A stretch of DNA of 64,000 bases from a virus. The notes beneath the pieces are model-generated. The model did not search any database. It was not told the origin of the DNA and was given only the letters and a program-made list of their open reading frames with translations. Location: IMG/VR virus record IMGVR_UViG_3300008120_000004, positions 101,077 through 165,076 of that record; one strand, written 5' to 3'. Positions 1 through 10,044 of this stretch are shown here, one piece after another. The position numbers were made by a program, and so were the translations under genes. Positions within the stretch are counted from its first letter, which is position 1, and each line of letters begins with the position of its first letter.

Positions 1-360
1 ATTGTTTTTGATCATTTAGTAGTGCAGAGAAATGGTTCGGTATTAACATTATATGTTAACGGGGTCGAGCATTTAAGTATACCTATAGGTAATAACGCTA
101 CCAAGTACAGCCCTATTGCTCCTGCTACCGAATATAATCTAAACTTAAATTATAATAATGCTAGTATATGGGTTGGATCTGACAGTGAAAGAACGGGTAG
201 TAAGAGCTGGTTAGGTTATTTTAGTGATTTTAGAATTACTAGATTGGCTAGATATGAAACTGCATTAGTTAATGGTGTAAATACTATGGTTCATAGAGGA
301 ACTATAAGACCAGCATTACCAACAGCACCGTTTAAAGTACCAATTACAGAGATAAAATAA
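1..360 (+). CDS. LamG-like structural protein, C-terminal part (partial)
   Basis: The reading frame is open from base 1, so only the C-terminal end of a longer gene is present. The visible 119 residues contain the last half of a concanavalin A/LamG-like beta-sandwich (FDHLVVQRNG, then LTLYVNG, then GYFSDFRITRLARY). They align with the end of the next gene, including a shared tail of the type MVHRGT..PALPT.PF. The two are therefore tandem paralogues. In tailed phages such domains occur in adhesins and fibres; a surface-binding role is inferred. The stop is 6 bases before the next start. Confidence 0.75.
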   Translation: MVFDHLVVQRNGSVLTLYVNGVEHLSIPIGNNATKYSPIAPATEYNLNLNYNNASIWVGSDSERTGSKSWLGYFSDFRITRLARYETALVNGVNTMVHRGTIRPALPTAPFKVPITEIK

Positions 361-366
361 TTAGAT

Positions 367-3300
367 ATGAAGAATAGAAAAAATGGAGGTTTTATTGGGG
401 TGAATGCCCCTTTAGACACGATTAGACCTGATGGATCGAAGGGTGTATTAAGCACTGATGAGTTGCTTACTGCTAGAAGTAAAGGGTTTAATTCTCCTGA
501 ATTTATTTCTAGATATCCAGAAACCATATCTACATCTCAGATTCCAGATTCTGAGGATCCTTATTATAATTATGTATTTAGTGGATTATATTCCCCTTTG
601 GTTAATACATCTATTGTTACCGATCAAAGTAATAGATGGAATGCTTTTCTTGAACCATATTCAACTGCGAATGGTAGATTTGAAACTGCTACTATGCAAC
701 ATCAGACCAATACTTTTTGGTCGAATAGATTTACTACTAGAAACCAGCAGGTTGTTACAGTAACAGATAGAGCTGACCTAAGGTTCGGTACCGGACCATT
801 TACTATTGAATTTTGGTACAAAAGAACTCATCGTAATGCCGCTAACAGATTTTTCTTCAACAAAGGTAGCAGTACCGGGCCTACAGGGTGGCAGGTAGGT
901 ATTAACTCGTCATTTCAAATATTCTTTTCTGATGTAAATACTACAACAACCGCTGCTTATGCATTAAAACATGATCTATGGTATCATGTAGCTATTGTAA
1001 GAGAGGGCACAGGGTCTAATCAGTTAAAGATTTATATTAATGGTACTGTGATGGGTGTTGGTACCTCATCAAGTAACTTTACTCAAACAGAAAATTTAGT
1101 TATTGGTCAAGATCGGGCCGGGACAGCTGCTAACCGTCTTGCTGGTTTTATTACAGATATTAGAATGAGTAATGTAGCTGTTTATACCAGCAACACATGC
1201 TCCCCTGTTGAGGTGTTAACTAATACAAGTAATACAGTTTTTTCTAGTCTAGCTACAGACTTAAATCTTGGATTTACTGGTAATTTATGGCAAGCTCAAG
1301 GCCACACAGTTACTGCAACTACAAGTGTGGTTTTTAGATTACCTGACGTTCCGATTAAGTATACCAATTCAGCATTATACCCATCTCATTTTTTTGATAC
1401 TGTAAGTCATCACTTTGCAAACACTGCACCTAATGTGTCCAGTCGTTCCTTTACTATGGAGACTTGGGTACAGACAGATAGTTTTGGTGGTAATACTACG
1501 CCTATATTTGTAGTAGGTACTACTGGTGCTGGTAGAAATTATGGAATATTTTTAAATCATGGGGGTGCGGGGTTAAGTATTATGACCCCAAATATTACCA
1601 ACACTGGTAACGTTATTACCGGGGGTCTGGGTGATTTAGGAAATGCAAATGCTCGCGGAAATTTATGGGTCGGTACTGGTCAACTAACTACCGGAAGTTG
1701 GCATCATATTGCATTTACTCATAGTAATGTAAATGGAAACCTAACAGTATTCTTGAATGGTAATGTGGTGAGAGAAGCCAATATTGGTTTTGTCAATATG
1801 ACCCCGGTTCTTACCCAAAACGTTTACATTGGTACAAGTCCAGACACATCAATTAATAACTTAAGAGGATGGGTATCTGGTGCCGCAATTACCGAGGGTT
1901 TAAAATATACATCTAATTTTACCCCTCTTCGTGAACCCTTCCCAATTGCTGGTAATACCTTATTTAATTTAAATTTAAATAATAATGCCAGCTTCACAGC
2001 ATATATTACACCAGCTAATGTCAGCATTTCTGCTGGTAATGTAGATATTATACCTAGAGTACCAGGAAGAGCTACCGGGGGATCACCTAGATTAGATGGT
2101 TATCATTCACCATTTACTTCTACTCAGTTAAGAGCTAACGTATCTCCTAACATGTATCATACGGGTAGAGCAGAAGAAAATGGATTACTATCTTATCAAG
2201 GCCTGGCTAGTTACAATAACAGCGGTTTGGATACTGGTCGAATTTATACTACTCTTAAGCCTTCAGATACTTCTTTAGATTTAGGTACCGACCCCTTTAC
2301 AATAGAAGCATGGATATATCCAAATAGACAAAATAATGGTTATGGTCTTTGCGGTAAAGGTTCAACTACTACTGGGTTTAGTTTAGAAGTAGGTACTGTT
2401 ACTACAAACTTATTGACATTTAGACATGGAAGCTCTGCAATAACAGCAACTACAGGGGCTATAAGTGTTTATTCTTGGCAGCATATTGTAATTCAAAGAT
2501 CTAGTACAGGATCTAATGATTTTAGGATGTTTGTTAATGGTAGATTAGCTCATATTGATACTCTGTCAACAAATTTAACAGATGTAAATACCATATTCTA
2601 TTTTCTTACTAATAGAACTAATTCTGGAATGGCTGTTGATGCCAATCTTTACATTAATAATTTTAGAATTAGTAAAGTAGCAAGGTATCCTACTACTGAT
2701 ACTATTGGTGCATTAGCCTTCACTCCATCTAGATTACCGCTAACTTCAGACAATGATACATCGTTATTATTATTTAATAACTGGTGGACCGATATAACTA
2801 TGTCACCCTATCTTGACGTAGGTCATCATCATTTTTATGCCCATGATCCTGGTAATGAAAATAAAACTGTTGGAGCTAATCCGGTCTCTAATAAAAACTG
2901 GAGCGTATCATTTAACACTAATGCTGTAGGAATTAGAATTTACAACAGTACAACTAACACTGATGGTTTGAATGCAGATAGTAGTGATTTTGCATTTGGA
3001 ACCGGTGATTTTACCTGGGAAATATTTGTAGCTAAAAAATCTCGCTTTAATAATGTAACTAGTACTACAGAAACAGGCTACTTATGGAATTGTAAAAGAG
3101 TTAATACTCCAGATGATGATAGCTTGGCTATCTATGAAAATCACCAAGGAAAAATTTGTGTTGATTATGGTGATGGTACAAGATCCAGAATAATTCTAAG
3201 CTCAAGATCTAGTATAGCTGGTAGTATTGAAAAATGGTACCACATAGTTCTTCAACGTGTTAATAACAGACTTGCTTTGTATATTAATGGTATAAGAGAA

Positions 3301-5145
3301 GCAGAGGTGTTGTTCAGCACAGATATGCTATGTAGAAACACCACACCATGTATAGGCACTCAAGGTTCCACAGGTGTAGTCACTCAACAAAATTCAAATT
3401 CTTTTAGAGGTTTCATGTCTAATTTACGAGTATTAAAAGGTAAAGCCTTTTATGCTGTAAATGGTGAAAATCCTATTAGATTCGAAGTACCTTCAGATCC
3501 TCTAGCTAATGATCCTGCCTGTGTATTATTAACTTTTAATAACCCTGCATTAATTGATCAATCTTTAGGTGGTAAAAATAAAGGTCAAAAATTAATACAT
3601 GCAGGAGCATTAACTGACGCTACCGCTTTTGTTCATGGGGACTATAGTATTACTGCCTTTTCTCCTTTTAAAGAGAAACCTAAATCTTGGAGACAATCTC
3701 AAGGTATAGTAGCTGGTTATAATTTTAATGGTATTTACGGTTATAGCACGGGCGCTGCATCACACGGCTGGCATGGCCATGAGACATATTATCTAGGTAT
3801 GGGTGAAACTCCATTCACTCTTGAATTCTGGTTCTATCTAGTTAAAGTTGCAGTATCCGGTAATACAACTTACCCCTATGTTTTCCGTAGTGGGTCCGAA
3901 AGCAGTGCATGGAGAGGTATACAGTTAGCTGTCCACTCTGTTGCAGCACAAAATGCAAATAGATACGGTGCTGTAAGTCTAAGAACATTCTCTGATACTG
4001 CAGCAAATAATATATTATCTGGTAACGAATATTCTATGTCTTTATCAGGTACTTATCATCATATTGCTTTGGTTTGTGATCCAGAAGCAACTAATAATAA
4101 GTATGCAATATTCGTAGATGGTCAATTAAGGTCTTGGTCGGGGTTAGGTGCTCAATTTAGTACTGATGACTACGGTGGTACACCATTAGAGTTTAGAGAT
4201 GGGGCAAACGGTATTGTTCTTACAAGAAGAGCAAAGTACTCTACTTATCAACCAGTAATCACTGGTATATTTGATGAAAAACCAATCGAAGCATTTACAG
4301 CGTTTCAACCTATCACCACAACCATTCACCCGGTGCCGGGAGTTTCCTCTACTTCTGGAGCGTATTGTTCTGGTACCAGTGTAAAATATGTTCCTGAAAT
4401 TGGTAATTTCGGGCGAGGAAGCATAGCAATACAACAACAAAGTGTTCAAAACTCAGGGGGCTTTTGGAATACTACTACTCCCCCCTATGGGTTTCAAGGT
4501 ACAGATAGAATATATTTTGGTTGGATAGATAACGATAATATGCCGGAAGATGGTTTTTCAGGTGATACATATGGAGATTTTACAGTAGAGGGATGGTTTG
4601 CCTGGAGAGGTGCAGCTAATCCTAACGACAGATATTTGTTTGAGTTAAGTAACTCTTTTGCTGTAAGGTTTGGAGGAGGTTCTAGAGGTGGTGAATATAG
4701 CATAAGATGGAATAATAATGACGCCTACATGTATAATGTTCCTACTGCTAAAAATGCATTCACAACAAGCACAGGATCTAGTATAAATTTTGATCATATA
4801 GTGCTTCAAATGCGGGGTGGTAATTTTATGCTATTCCTAAATGGAAGATTAGTTTATACCTATTCTGTAAGCAGAGTACAAACTGCATATAACCCTATTG
4901 CACCCGCTACAAGTTATACTATGCAAGATGATTATTCTAGTACAGGTGCTTATTTGCTTCTTGGAGGTGATAACGAACAAACTGGTGCTAAGTCATTTAG
5001 AGGATATATACAAGACATCAGATTATCCAGACTTGCAAGATATGATGTAAAAGTTATTAATGGTGTAAGTGTTATGGTTCATAGAGGTACTAATACACCT
5101 GCCCTTCCAACTAAACCGTTCATACCACCTGTTTTAGTAAACTAA
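367..5145 (+). CDS. Giant multi-LamG-domain protein, probable tail fibre/adhesin
   Basis: This 1592-residue protein is built from about six repeated concanavalin A/LamG-like domains. Each opens with a motif of the type F.tGpFTiE.W and ends with a strand like GfitdiRiskvarY. Domain starts are near residues 139, 360, 639, 876, 1147 and 1402. There is no signal peptide or membrane segment. LamG-like sandwiches bind carbohydrates or proteins, so a virion surface or host-recognition role is the best inference. The position next to neck and tail genes, and the partial paralogue just upstream, support a structural assignment. No T4 fibre gene can be named. Confidence 0.75.
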   Translation: MKNRKNGGFIGVNAPLDTIRPDGSKGVLSTDELLTARSKGFNSPEFISRYPETISTSQIPDSEDPYYNYVFSGLYSPLVNTSIVTDQSNRWNAFLEPYSTANGRFETATMQHQTNTFWSNRFTTRNQQVVTVTDRADLRFGTGPFTIEFWYKRTHRNAANRFFFNKGSSTGPTGWQVGINSSFQIFFSDVNTTTTAAYALKHDLWYHVAIVREGTGSNQLKIYINGTVMGVGTSSSNFTQTENLVIGQDRAGTAANRLAGFITDIRMSNVAVYTSNTCSPVEVLTNTSNTVFSSLATDLNLGFTGNLWQAQGHTVTATTSVVFRLPDVPIKYTNSALYPSHFFDTVSHHFANTAPNVSSRSFTMETWVQTDSFGGNTTPIFVVGTTGAGRNYGIFLNHGGAGLSIMTPNITNTGNVITGGLGDLGNANARGNLWVGTGQLTTGSWHHIAFTHSNVNGNLTVFLNGNVVREANIGFVNMTPVLTQNVYIGTSPDTSINNLRGWVSGAAITEGLKYTSNFTPLREPFPIAGNTLFNLNLNNNASFTAYITPANVSISAGNVDIIPRVPGRATGGSPRLDGYHSPFTSTQLRANVSPNMYHTGRAEENGLLSYQGLASYNNSGLDTGRIYTTLKPSDTSLDLGTDPFTIEAWIYPNRQNNGYGLCGKGSTTTGFSLEVGTVTTNLLTFRHGSSAITATTGAISVYSWQHIVIQRSSTGSNDFRMFVNGRLAHIDTLSTNLTDVNTIFYFLTNRTNSGMAVDANLYINNFRISKVARYPTTDTIGALAFTPSRLPLTSDNDTSLLLFNNWWTDITMSPYLDVGHHHFYAHDPGNENKTVGANPVSNKNWSVSFNTNAVGIRIYNSTTNTDGLNADSSDFAFGTGDFTWEIFVAKKSRFNNVTSTTETGYLWNCKRVNTPDDDSLAIYENHQGKICVDYGDGTRSRIILSSRSSIAGSIEKWYHIVLQRVNNRLALYINGIREAEVLFSTDMLCRNTTPCIGTQGSTGVVTQQNSNSFRGFMSNLRVLKGKAFYAVNGENPIRFEVPSDPLANDPACVLLTFNNPALIDQSLGGKNKGQKLIHAGALTDATAFVHGDYSITAFSPFKEKPKSWRQSQGIVAGYNFNGIYGYSTGAASHGWHGHETYYLGMGETPFTLEFWFYLVKVAVSGNTTYPYVFRSGSESSAWRGIQLAVHSVAAQNANRYGAVSLRTFSDTAANNILSGNEYSMSLSGTYHHIALVCDPEATNNKYAIFVDGQLRSWSGLGAQFSTDDYGGTPLEFRDGANGIVLTRRAKYSTYQPVITGIFDEKPIEAFTAFQPITTTIHPVPGVSSTSGAYCSGTSVKYVPEIGNFGRGSIAIQQQSVQNSGGFWNTTTPPYGFQGTDRIYFGWIDNDNMPEDGFSGDTYGDFTVEGWFAWRGAANPNDRYLFELSNSFAVRFGGGSRGGEYSIRWNNNDAYMYNVPTAKNAFTTSTGSSINFDHIVLQMRGGNFMLFLNGRLVYTYSVSRVQTAYNPIAPATSYTMQDDYSSTGAYLLLGGDNEQTGAKSFRGYIQDIRLSRLARYDVKVINGVSVMVHRGTNTPALPTKPFIPPVLVN

Positions 5146-5146
5146 A

Positions 5147-5413
5147 ATGGAAGAATATTTAATAGTTAGAGATTATTTACTAGAGAGAATGCCGGAGGAC
5201 TACACTATGTTCACTCCGTATCTTGAACCACTAGAAGCATGTTATCAAAGATATATTGAAAACAGACTAACAGAAAATTTTGTTAATTTTAATTTTAACC
5301 GCATACCTTATTTTAATAATGAGTTAAGATTTATGCCAGAAGGTTTAGAGGATAAAATAGATAATATGTATGCACTTTTTTTAGAGAAGGCTAGGGAACA
5401 ATCTAATGTCTAA
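5147..5413 (+). CDS. Hypothetical protein
   Basis: This 88-residue acidic protein begins 1 base after the LamG gene stop and overlaps the gp13 start by 8 bases, so it is translationally coupled to structural genes. It is rich in Tyr, Phe and Asn (for example FVNFNFNRIPYF). No family was recognised. Its context suggests a small virion or assembly protein. Confidence 0.6.
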   Translation: MEEYLIVRDYLLERMPEDYTMFTPYLEPLEACYQRYIENRLTENFVNFNFNRIPYFNNELRFMPEGLEDKIDNMYALFLEKAREQSNV

Positions 5414-6356
5414 TCCATCATCCAGACAGGGTTTAATTGATTACTGCTTAAGAGAGCTAGGTCACCCTGTTATTGAAATTAATGTTGATGATGATCAGAT
5501 AGAAGATAGAATCGACGAAGCTTTTCAATTCTACCGAGAGTTTCATTATGATTCGGTAGAAATGGTTTATCTATCTGAAAAGGTGGTTGCTTCGAACGCT
5601 ACTGTGTCAGGTAATGCAACAGTATTTACAGGTGGTGAATTAATTACCGGTAACATATCTAATGCTACTGCTTTCGTACATCAGGCACCTAACTCCACTC
5701 TATTAAATATCTACGATATCACCGGTACATTTACTGATGGTGAATTAATTACAGGTAACAAATCAGGTACTATTGCAACTATATCCAACGTCAATAAAAA
5801 TAATTACGATAACAGATACTTCAATTTAACTGATTTAATTACCGGTGTTTCAAAGGTACTGCAGTTGTCCAATAAATCATCTGGTACTAGCATGTTTGAC
5901 GTTCAGTATCAGCTTATGTTAAATAATATTCAATCTCTAACTAATACAGACATTATATATTATACCCAGCTCAAAACCCATTTTAATCTTATTAATGATT
6001 TAATGACCGGTCAAAAACCAGTACGTTTTAATCGTCATATGAATAGATTATTTGTGGATATGAACTGGAGAAAAGACATTGCAATCGGTGACCATATCAT
6101 CGTAGAAGCATTTAGAATTCTAGATCCTAATACCTTTACAGATGTTTACAACGATTACTTTTTAAAGAAATACGCTACTGCTTTAATTAAGAAACAGTGG
6201 GGATCTAATCTTAAGAAGTTCGAAGGTGTACAAATGCCTGGAGGGGTAACACTTAATGGCCAGAAAATATACGATGAAGCTGTAGATGAAATAAAGCAAC
6301 TTCAATTAGACGCTCAATCAATCTATCAGCTACCTGTTGATTTCTTTGTCGGATAA
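5406..6356 (+). CDS. 13: Neck protein, T4 gp13-like
   Basis: In T4, gp13 joins gp14 to form the neck that closes the filled head and accepts the tail. The N-terminus carries the segment LGHPVIEINVDDDQIEDRIDEA, typical of gp13 of aquatic T4-like phages, and the gene lies directly upstream of gp14 and gp15. Between about residues 60 and 150 there is a Gly/Thr/Asn-rich insert with repeated GELITGN units (near residues 77 and 112), which I do not associate with T4 gp13. The C-terminal half (DVYNDYFLKKYATALIKKQWG) is typical of the family. The start overlaps the upstream gene. Confidence 0.8.
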   Translation: MSNPSSRQGLIDYCLRELGHPVIEINVDDDQIEDRIDEAFQFYREFHYDSVEMVYLSEKVVASNATVSGNATVFTGGELITGNISNATAFVHQAPNSTLLNIYDITGTFTDGELITGNKSGTIATISNVNKNNYDNRYFNLTDLITGVSKVLQLSNKSSGTSMFDVQYQLMLNNIQSLTNTDIIYYTQLKTHFNLINDLMTGQKPVRFNRHMNRLFVDMNWRKDIAIGDHIIVEAFRILDPNTFTDVYNDYFLKKYATALIKKQWGSNLKKFEGVQMPGGVTLNGQKIYDEAVDEIKQLQLDAQSIYQLPVDFFVG

Positions 6357-6359
6357 ATA
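6352..6359 (+). promoter_or_regulatory. T4-type late promoter octamer (GATAAATA)
   Basis: The octamer overlaps the gp13 stop codon and lies 65 bases before gp14. It matches the T4 late consensus TATAAATA at seven of eight positions. A gp55 homologue is encoded in this window. Confidence 0.55.
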
Positions 6360-6424
6360 CCTTCAAGGGACCACATATGGATTTTATGTGTTAATCAACT
6401 AAAAATCAATAGCAGTTTACCAAA

Positions 6425-7165
6425 ATGGCCACAAATCATTATTTTCAATCAGGTAGGAACATAGGAAGAGCCTCAGAACAATTTCTGATGGAAGATCTTA
6501 CTATTGAGTGTTTGAAAATATATGGTTTTGATGTCTTTTATATACCTAGAAAATCAGTAAATTTTGATAATATTTTTACAGAAGATGCTCTTAATAAGTA
6601 TGAGCATGCTTATCCTTTAGAAATGTACTTACAAAACGTTACAGGTTTTGAAGGTGAGGGTGATCTATTATCTAAGTTTGGTGTTGAGATCAGAGACACA
6701 GCTACGTTCATTGTAGCAAGACGTCGCTGGGATGAAGTAGTAGCCAGAACTGGTAACGTACAATTAGAGAAAAGACCTGCTGAAGGTGATGTAATCTATT
6801 TCCCTTTAACAAAAGGTTACTTTGAAATTCGTAGAGTAGAAACAAAAGAACCTTTCTTCCAGGTTGGCCAGTTATATGTTTATAAACTAGAGTGTGAATT
6901 AATGCAGTACTCTGGTGAGAGATTTGATACTGGTGATGGAGAAATTGATTCTATTGAAGAAATCTCATTAGATATTAAATCACATGAGCTATTGTTAGAA
7001 GACGGTGGATCATTACAACTAGAATATTTTACTCCTTCTAGTATGATATTAGAGGGTTATACTATGGTTAATATAGATCCAGAATCTCAAAACGAGGCAT
7101 TTTATAATAACATAGATATTCTTGACTTTACAGAACGCAATCCATTTGGTGAGGTAATTGCGTAA
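6425..7165 (+). CDS. 14: Neck protein, T4 gp14-like
   Basis: This 246-residue protein matches T4 gp14 in layout: an early segment GFDVFYIPRK, a middle FEGEGDLLSKFGVEIRD and a later EGDVIYFPLTKGYFEI. The family forms the neck with gp13 and is needed for head completion and tail joining. The stop overlaps the gp15 start (TAATG). The leader contains a late promoter octamer, so gp14 may begin a late sub-operon. Confidence 0.85.
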   Translation: MATNHYFQSGRNIGRASEQFLMEDLTIECLKIYGFDVFYIPRKSVNFDNIFTEDALNKYEHAYPLEMYLQNVTGFEGEGDLLSKFGVEIRDTATFIVARRRWDEVVARTGNVQLEKRPAEGDVIYFPLTKGYFEIRRVETKEPFFQVGQLYVYKLECELMQYSGERFDTGDGEIDSIEEISLDIKSHELLLEDGGSLQLEYFTPSSMILEGYTMVNIDPESQNEAFYNNIDILDFTERNPFGEVIA

Positions 7166-7920
7166 TGTTAAACCAAAAATTTTATTGGGGAACTACCCGC
7201 AAAGCAATTATTGCTTTCGGCAACATGTTTAATAACATTCATATAGATAGAAGAAATGCTGCCGGGCAAGTTATTCAAACATTAAAAGTACCTTTATCAT
7301 ATGCTCCTAAGCAAAAATTTATTGCTAGAATTACAGCGCAACCCGGAGACCCGATTCAAAGGGATCAAGTAGTAATACCTAGAATGGCTTTTGAAATTGT
7401 AGGTATTCAGTACGACCCTAATAGAAGAATAAGCCTTGTACAGCAAAACCGTGGTACAAATAATACAGCAGATACTTTAAATTCACAATACGCACCTACG
7501 CCATATAATATTAATATGGCTTTATACTCATATACAAAAAATCAAGACGATGGTTTACAAATCGTCGAACAAATACTTCCATACTTTAATCCTGATTTTA
7601 ATTTATCCCTTAATGCTATTCCTCAGCTCGGAATTAAAAATGACTTACCTATCATTCTAGATTCCGTATCTTACGAGGATGATTATGAAGGAGACTTTAG
7701 AAATAGAAGAGCTATTATTTGGACATTAAATTTTACTATGAAGCTTAACTACTTCGGTCCGATTAGTAAGCAAGGCATTATACGATCTACAAACGTCAAT
7801 ACATTTTCAAATCCTGAACTTACACAAAGACAGCAAGCATACAACGTTACAGTTACACCTAACACAGCTGTTCCAGGCGATACATTTGATTTTGTTGAAA
7901 CGTTTGAGGATTTTGAATGA
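7165..7920 (+). CDS. 15: Tail terminator / sheath completion protein, T4 gp15-like
   Basis: T4 gp15 caps the finished tail and sheath and provides the head-docking surface. This 251-residue protein is slightly shorter than T4 gp15 and shares family segments such as a VPLSYAPKQKF-type strand, QIVEQILPYFNPDFN and the late DDYEGDFRNRRAIIWTLNFT. Start and stop overlap gp14 and gp16, as in a tightly coupled operon. Confidence 0.85.
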   Translation: MLNQKFYWGTTRKAIIAFGNMFNNIHIDRRNAAGQVIQTLKVPLSYAPKQKFIARITAQPGDPIQRDQVVIPRMAFEIVGIQYDPNRRISLVQQNRGTNNTADTLNSQYAPTPYNINMALYSYTKNQDDGLQIVEQILPYFNPDFNLSLNAIPQLGIKNDLPIILDSVSYEDDYEGDFRNRRAIIWTLNFTMKLNYFGPISKQGIIRSTNVNTFSNPELTQRQQAYNVTVTPNTAVPGDTFDFVETFEDFE

Positions 7921-8321
7921 AAATGGAAAAAAAACTAAATGACCTTTTTAACATTTCCATAAAACCTGTTGATGTAGTAGATGTTAAAGAAGGTAAGTCT
8001 GAAGATAAAGACGACTTTACGGTTGCAAGAGAAACCTTGCGCGATATGATTACAAAAAATGAAGATGTGATTAATGATCTAGTATCTATTGCTAAGCAAT
8101 CAGAACACCCGAGAGCGTTTGAAGTAGTAGCAGAACTAGTCAAAGCTCAAACAGGTCTTGCAAAAGAGTTAATGACGCTTCATAAGATTAAAAAAGATGT
8201 AGATGGTGAACAGGAACCTTCAAAAATAGGTACTCAAAACAATATTGTATTTGCAGGTTCCACCGCTGACTTAATGAAAATGATCTCAGCAGAAAGAGCA
8301 AAAATAATTGACTCAAAGTAA
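7917..8321 (+). CDS. 16: Small terminase subunit, T4 gp16-like
   Basis: The gene lies exactly between gp15 and the large terminase, is 134 residues long and is charged and helical. It includes a conserved block of the type ARETLRDMITKNEDVINDLVSIAKQSEHPRAFEV found in small terminases of aquatic T4-like phages. The small subunit recognises DNA and regulates gp17. It starts in an ATGA overlap with gp15; a second ATG two codons later is possible. The 3' end overlaps gp17 by 14 bases. Confidence 0.8.
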   Translation: MKMEKKLNDLFNISIKPVDVVDVKEGKSEDKDDFTVARETLRDMITKNEDVINDLVSIAKQSEHPRAFEVVAELVKAQTGLAKELMTLHKIKKDVDGEQEPSKIGTQNNIVFAGSTADLMKMISAERAKIIDSK

Positions 8322-9969
8322 AAATTCTTATAACGGTAACAGGTCGTTAAAGCAGATTGGTTATGCAATTCCATATACTCAAGAACAAGTATATGAGCTC
8401 TTAAAATGTAAAGATGATCCAATCTACTTTATAAAGACCCATTGTAAAATCGTATCTCTAGACTCAGAGATGCTGGTTCCGTTTGAGCTATACGGTTATC
8501 AAGAAAAATTTATTAATATTATTCAAGATAACAGACGAGTAATTAGTATGCAGCCTCGTCAAATGGGTAAATCCCAAGTGGTAGCTGCTTACATTTTATG
8601 GTATACTCTATTCAACAATAATAAAACGGTTGCAATATTAGGTAACAAATCAGATGCGGCTATGGAAATTCTTGGCCGTTATCAGTTAATGTATGAAAAT
8701 GTACCTATATGGATGCAACAAGGAATTAAGACATGGAACAAAGGTGATGTGGAACTGGAAAACGGGTCTTCTGTTTTTACTGCCGCTACTTCTTCTGCTG
8801 GTATTAGAGGTAAGTCTGTTAATATACTTTATGTTGACGAAGTAGCTATTATTCCAAACAATGTAGCTGAAAGCTTCTTTACATCTGTTTACCCTGTTGT
8901 ATCTGCTGGTGAAACCACTAAGATTATTCTTACCTCTACCCCGCTAGGTTATAATCACTTCTGGAAATTCTGGAATGATGCAGAGAATAATGCTAATGGT
9001 TTTGTACCATTAAGAGTAGAATATTGGGAACATCCAAAGCGAGATGCTAAATGGGCTGAAGAACAAAAACGTATACTTGGTGAGATTAAATTTAATCAAG
9101 AAGTCTTATGTGCATTCCTTGGTTCGTCTAATACACTAATTAATGCAGATACAATTGCAAGATTATCTCCAGTTCCTTATGTATATTCTAAAGAAAATAT
9201 TGATATACTAGAAGAACCAAAACCAGAACACCTTTACTTTATTACAGTAGATACATCAAGAGGAGTTGGAGGTGATTACTCAGCCTTCACTGTAGTAGAT
9301 TGTACAGATTATCCATTTACTGTAGTAGCTAAATATCGGGATAATAAAATTAGTCCTTTATTGTATCCTAATATTATTCATAAGATTGCTAAGGACTATA
9401 ACAGTGCATATATTTTAGTAGAAATAAATGATATCGGTCAACAAGTAGCTGATATCATTCATAATGATTTAGAGTATGAAAATATGCTTTGGGTAGGTAG
9501 TGATCCAAAGTATGGTCAATTTTTATCTACATCAGGAAGAAGCGCAGTTCTTGGTGTTAGAACTACCAAACAAATTAAACGAATTGGATGCGCATCATTA
9601 AAAACGTTAGTAGAAAATAATAAATTATTAGTATTTGATAAGGATATTATATCTGAATTTTCAACCTTTATCGAGCATAACGGATCGTTTGAAGCTGATG
9701 AGGGTTATCATGATGATTTAACCATGACATTGGTTTTATTTGCGTGGGCGTCTAACGATATCTTGTTTAAAGATCTGATGAACGCTAACAATAGAAAGGC
9801 GTTGTTCAGCTCGCAAATGAAATCCATCGAAGAGGATTTAACTCCTTTTGGATTCGTAGATAACGGAATTTTACCAGAAGAAAAAGCTGAAGTTATCGAT
9901 GGAGACTTATGGTTAACAGACAAATATCATAAAGATTTAAGCGATTTTTTGCGTGATAGGTCATGGTAA
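8308..9969 (+). CDS. 17: Large terminase subunit (ATPase and nuclease), T4 gp17-like
   Basis: This is the DNA packaging motor. The ATPase part shows Walker A QPRQMGKS (about residues 82-89) and Walker B ILYVDEV (about 173-179). The RNase H-like nuclease part shows acidic residues in VDTSRG (about 314), VEIND (about 371) and YHDDL (about 467-471). Length (553 aa) is close to T4 gp17. The best start is TTG at 8308, directly after an in-frame stop and inside the end of gp16; the next in-frame ATG would remove conserved sequence. Confidence 0.95.
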   Translation: MTQSKNSYNGNRSLKQIGYAIPYTQEQVYELLKCKDDPIYFIKTHCKIVSLDSEMLVPFELYGYQEKFINIIQDNRRVISMQPRQMGKSQVVAAYILWYTLFNNNKTVAILGNKSDAAMEILGRYQLMYENVPIWMQQGIKTWNKGDVELENGSSVFTAATSSAGIRGKSVNILYVDEVAIIPNNVAESFFTSVYPVVSAGETTKIILTSTPLGYNHFWKFWNDAENNANGFVPLRVEYWEHPKRDAKWAEEQKRILGEIKFNQEVLCAFLGSSNTLINADTIARLSPVPYVYSKENIDILEEPKPEHLYFITVDTSRGVGGDYSAFTVVDCTDYPFTVVAKYRDNKISPLLYPNIIHKIAKDYNSAYILVEINDIGQQVADIIHNDLEYENMLWVGSDPKYGQFLSTSGRSAVLGVRTTKQIKRIGCASLKTLVENNKLLVFDKDIISEFSTFIEHNGSFEADEGYHDDLTMTLVLFAWASNDILFKDLMNANNRKALFSSQMKSIEEDLTPFGFVDNGILPEEKAEVIDGDLWLTDKYHKDLSDFLRDRSW

Positions 9970-9985
9970 TTAAAAATTTTAAAAG

Positions 9986-9993
9986 TATAAATA
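9986..9993 (+). promoter_or_regulatory. T4-type late promoter (TATAAATA)
   Basis: This is a perfect match to the T4 late octamer in the 75-base gap between gp17 and gp18, about 50 bases before the tail sheath start. Confidence 0.75.
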
Positions 9994-10044
9994 TCCTAGT
10001 AGACAATATTTGTTATGAAATACTAACATCATAAGGAGAATAAG

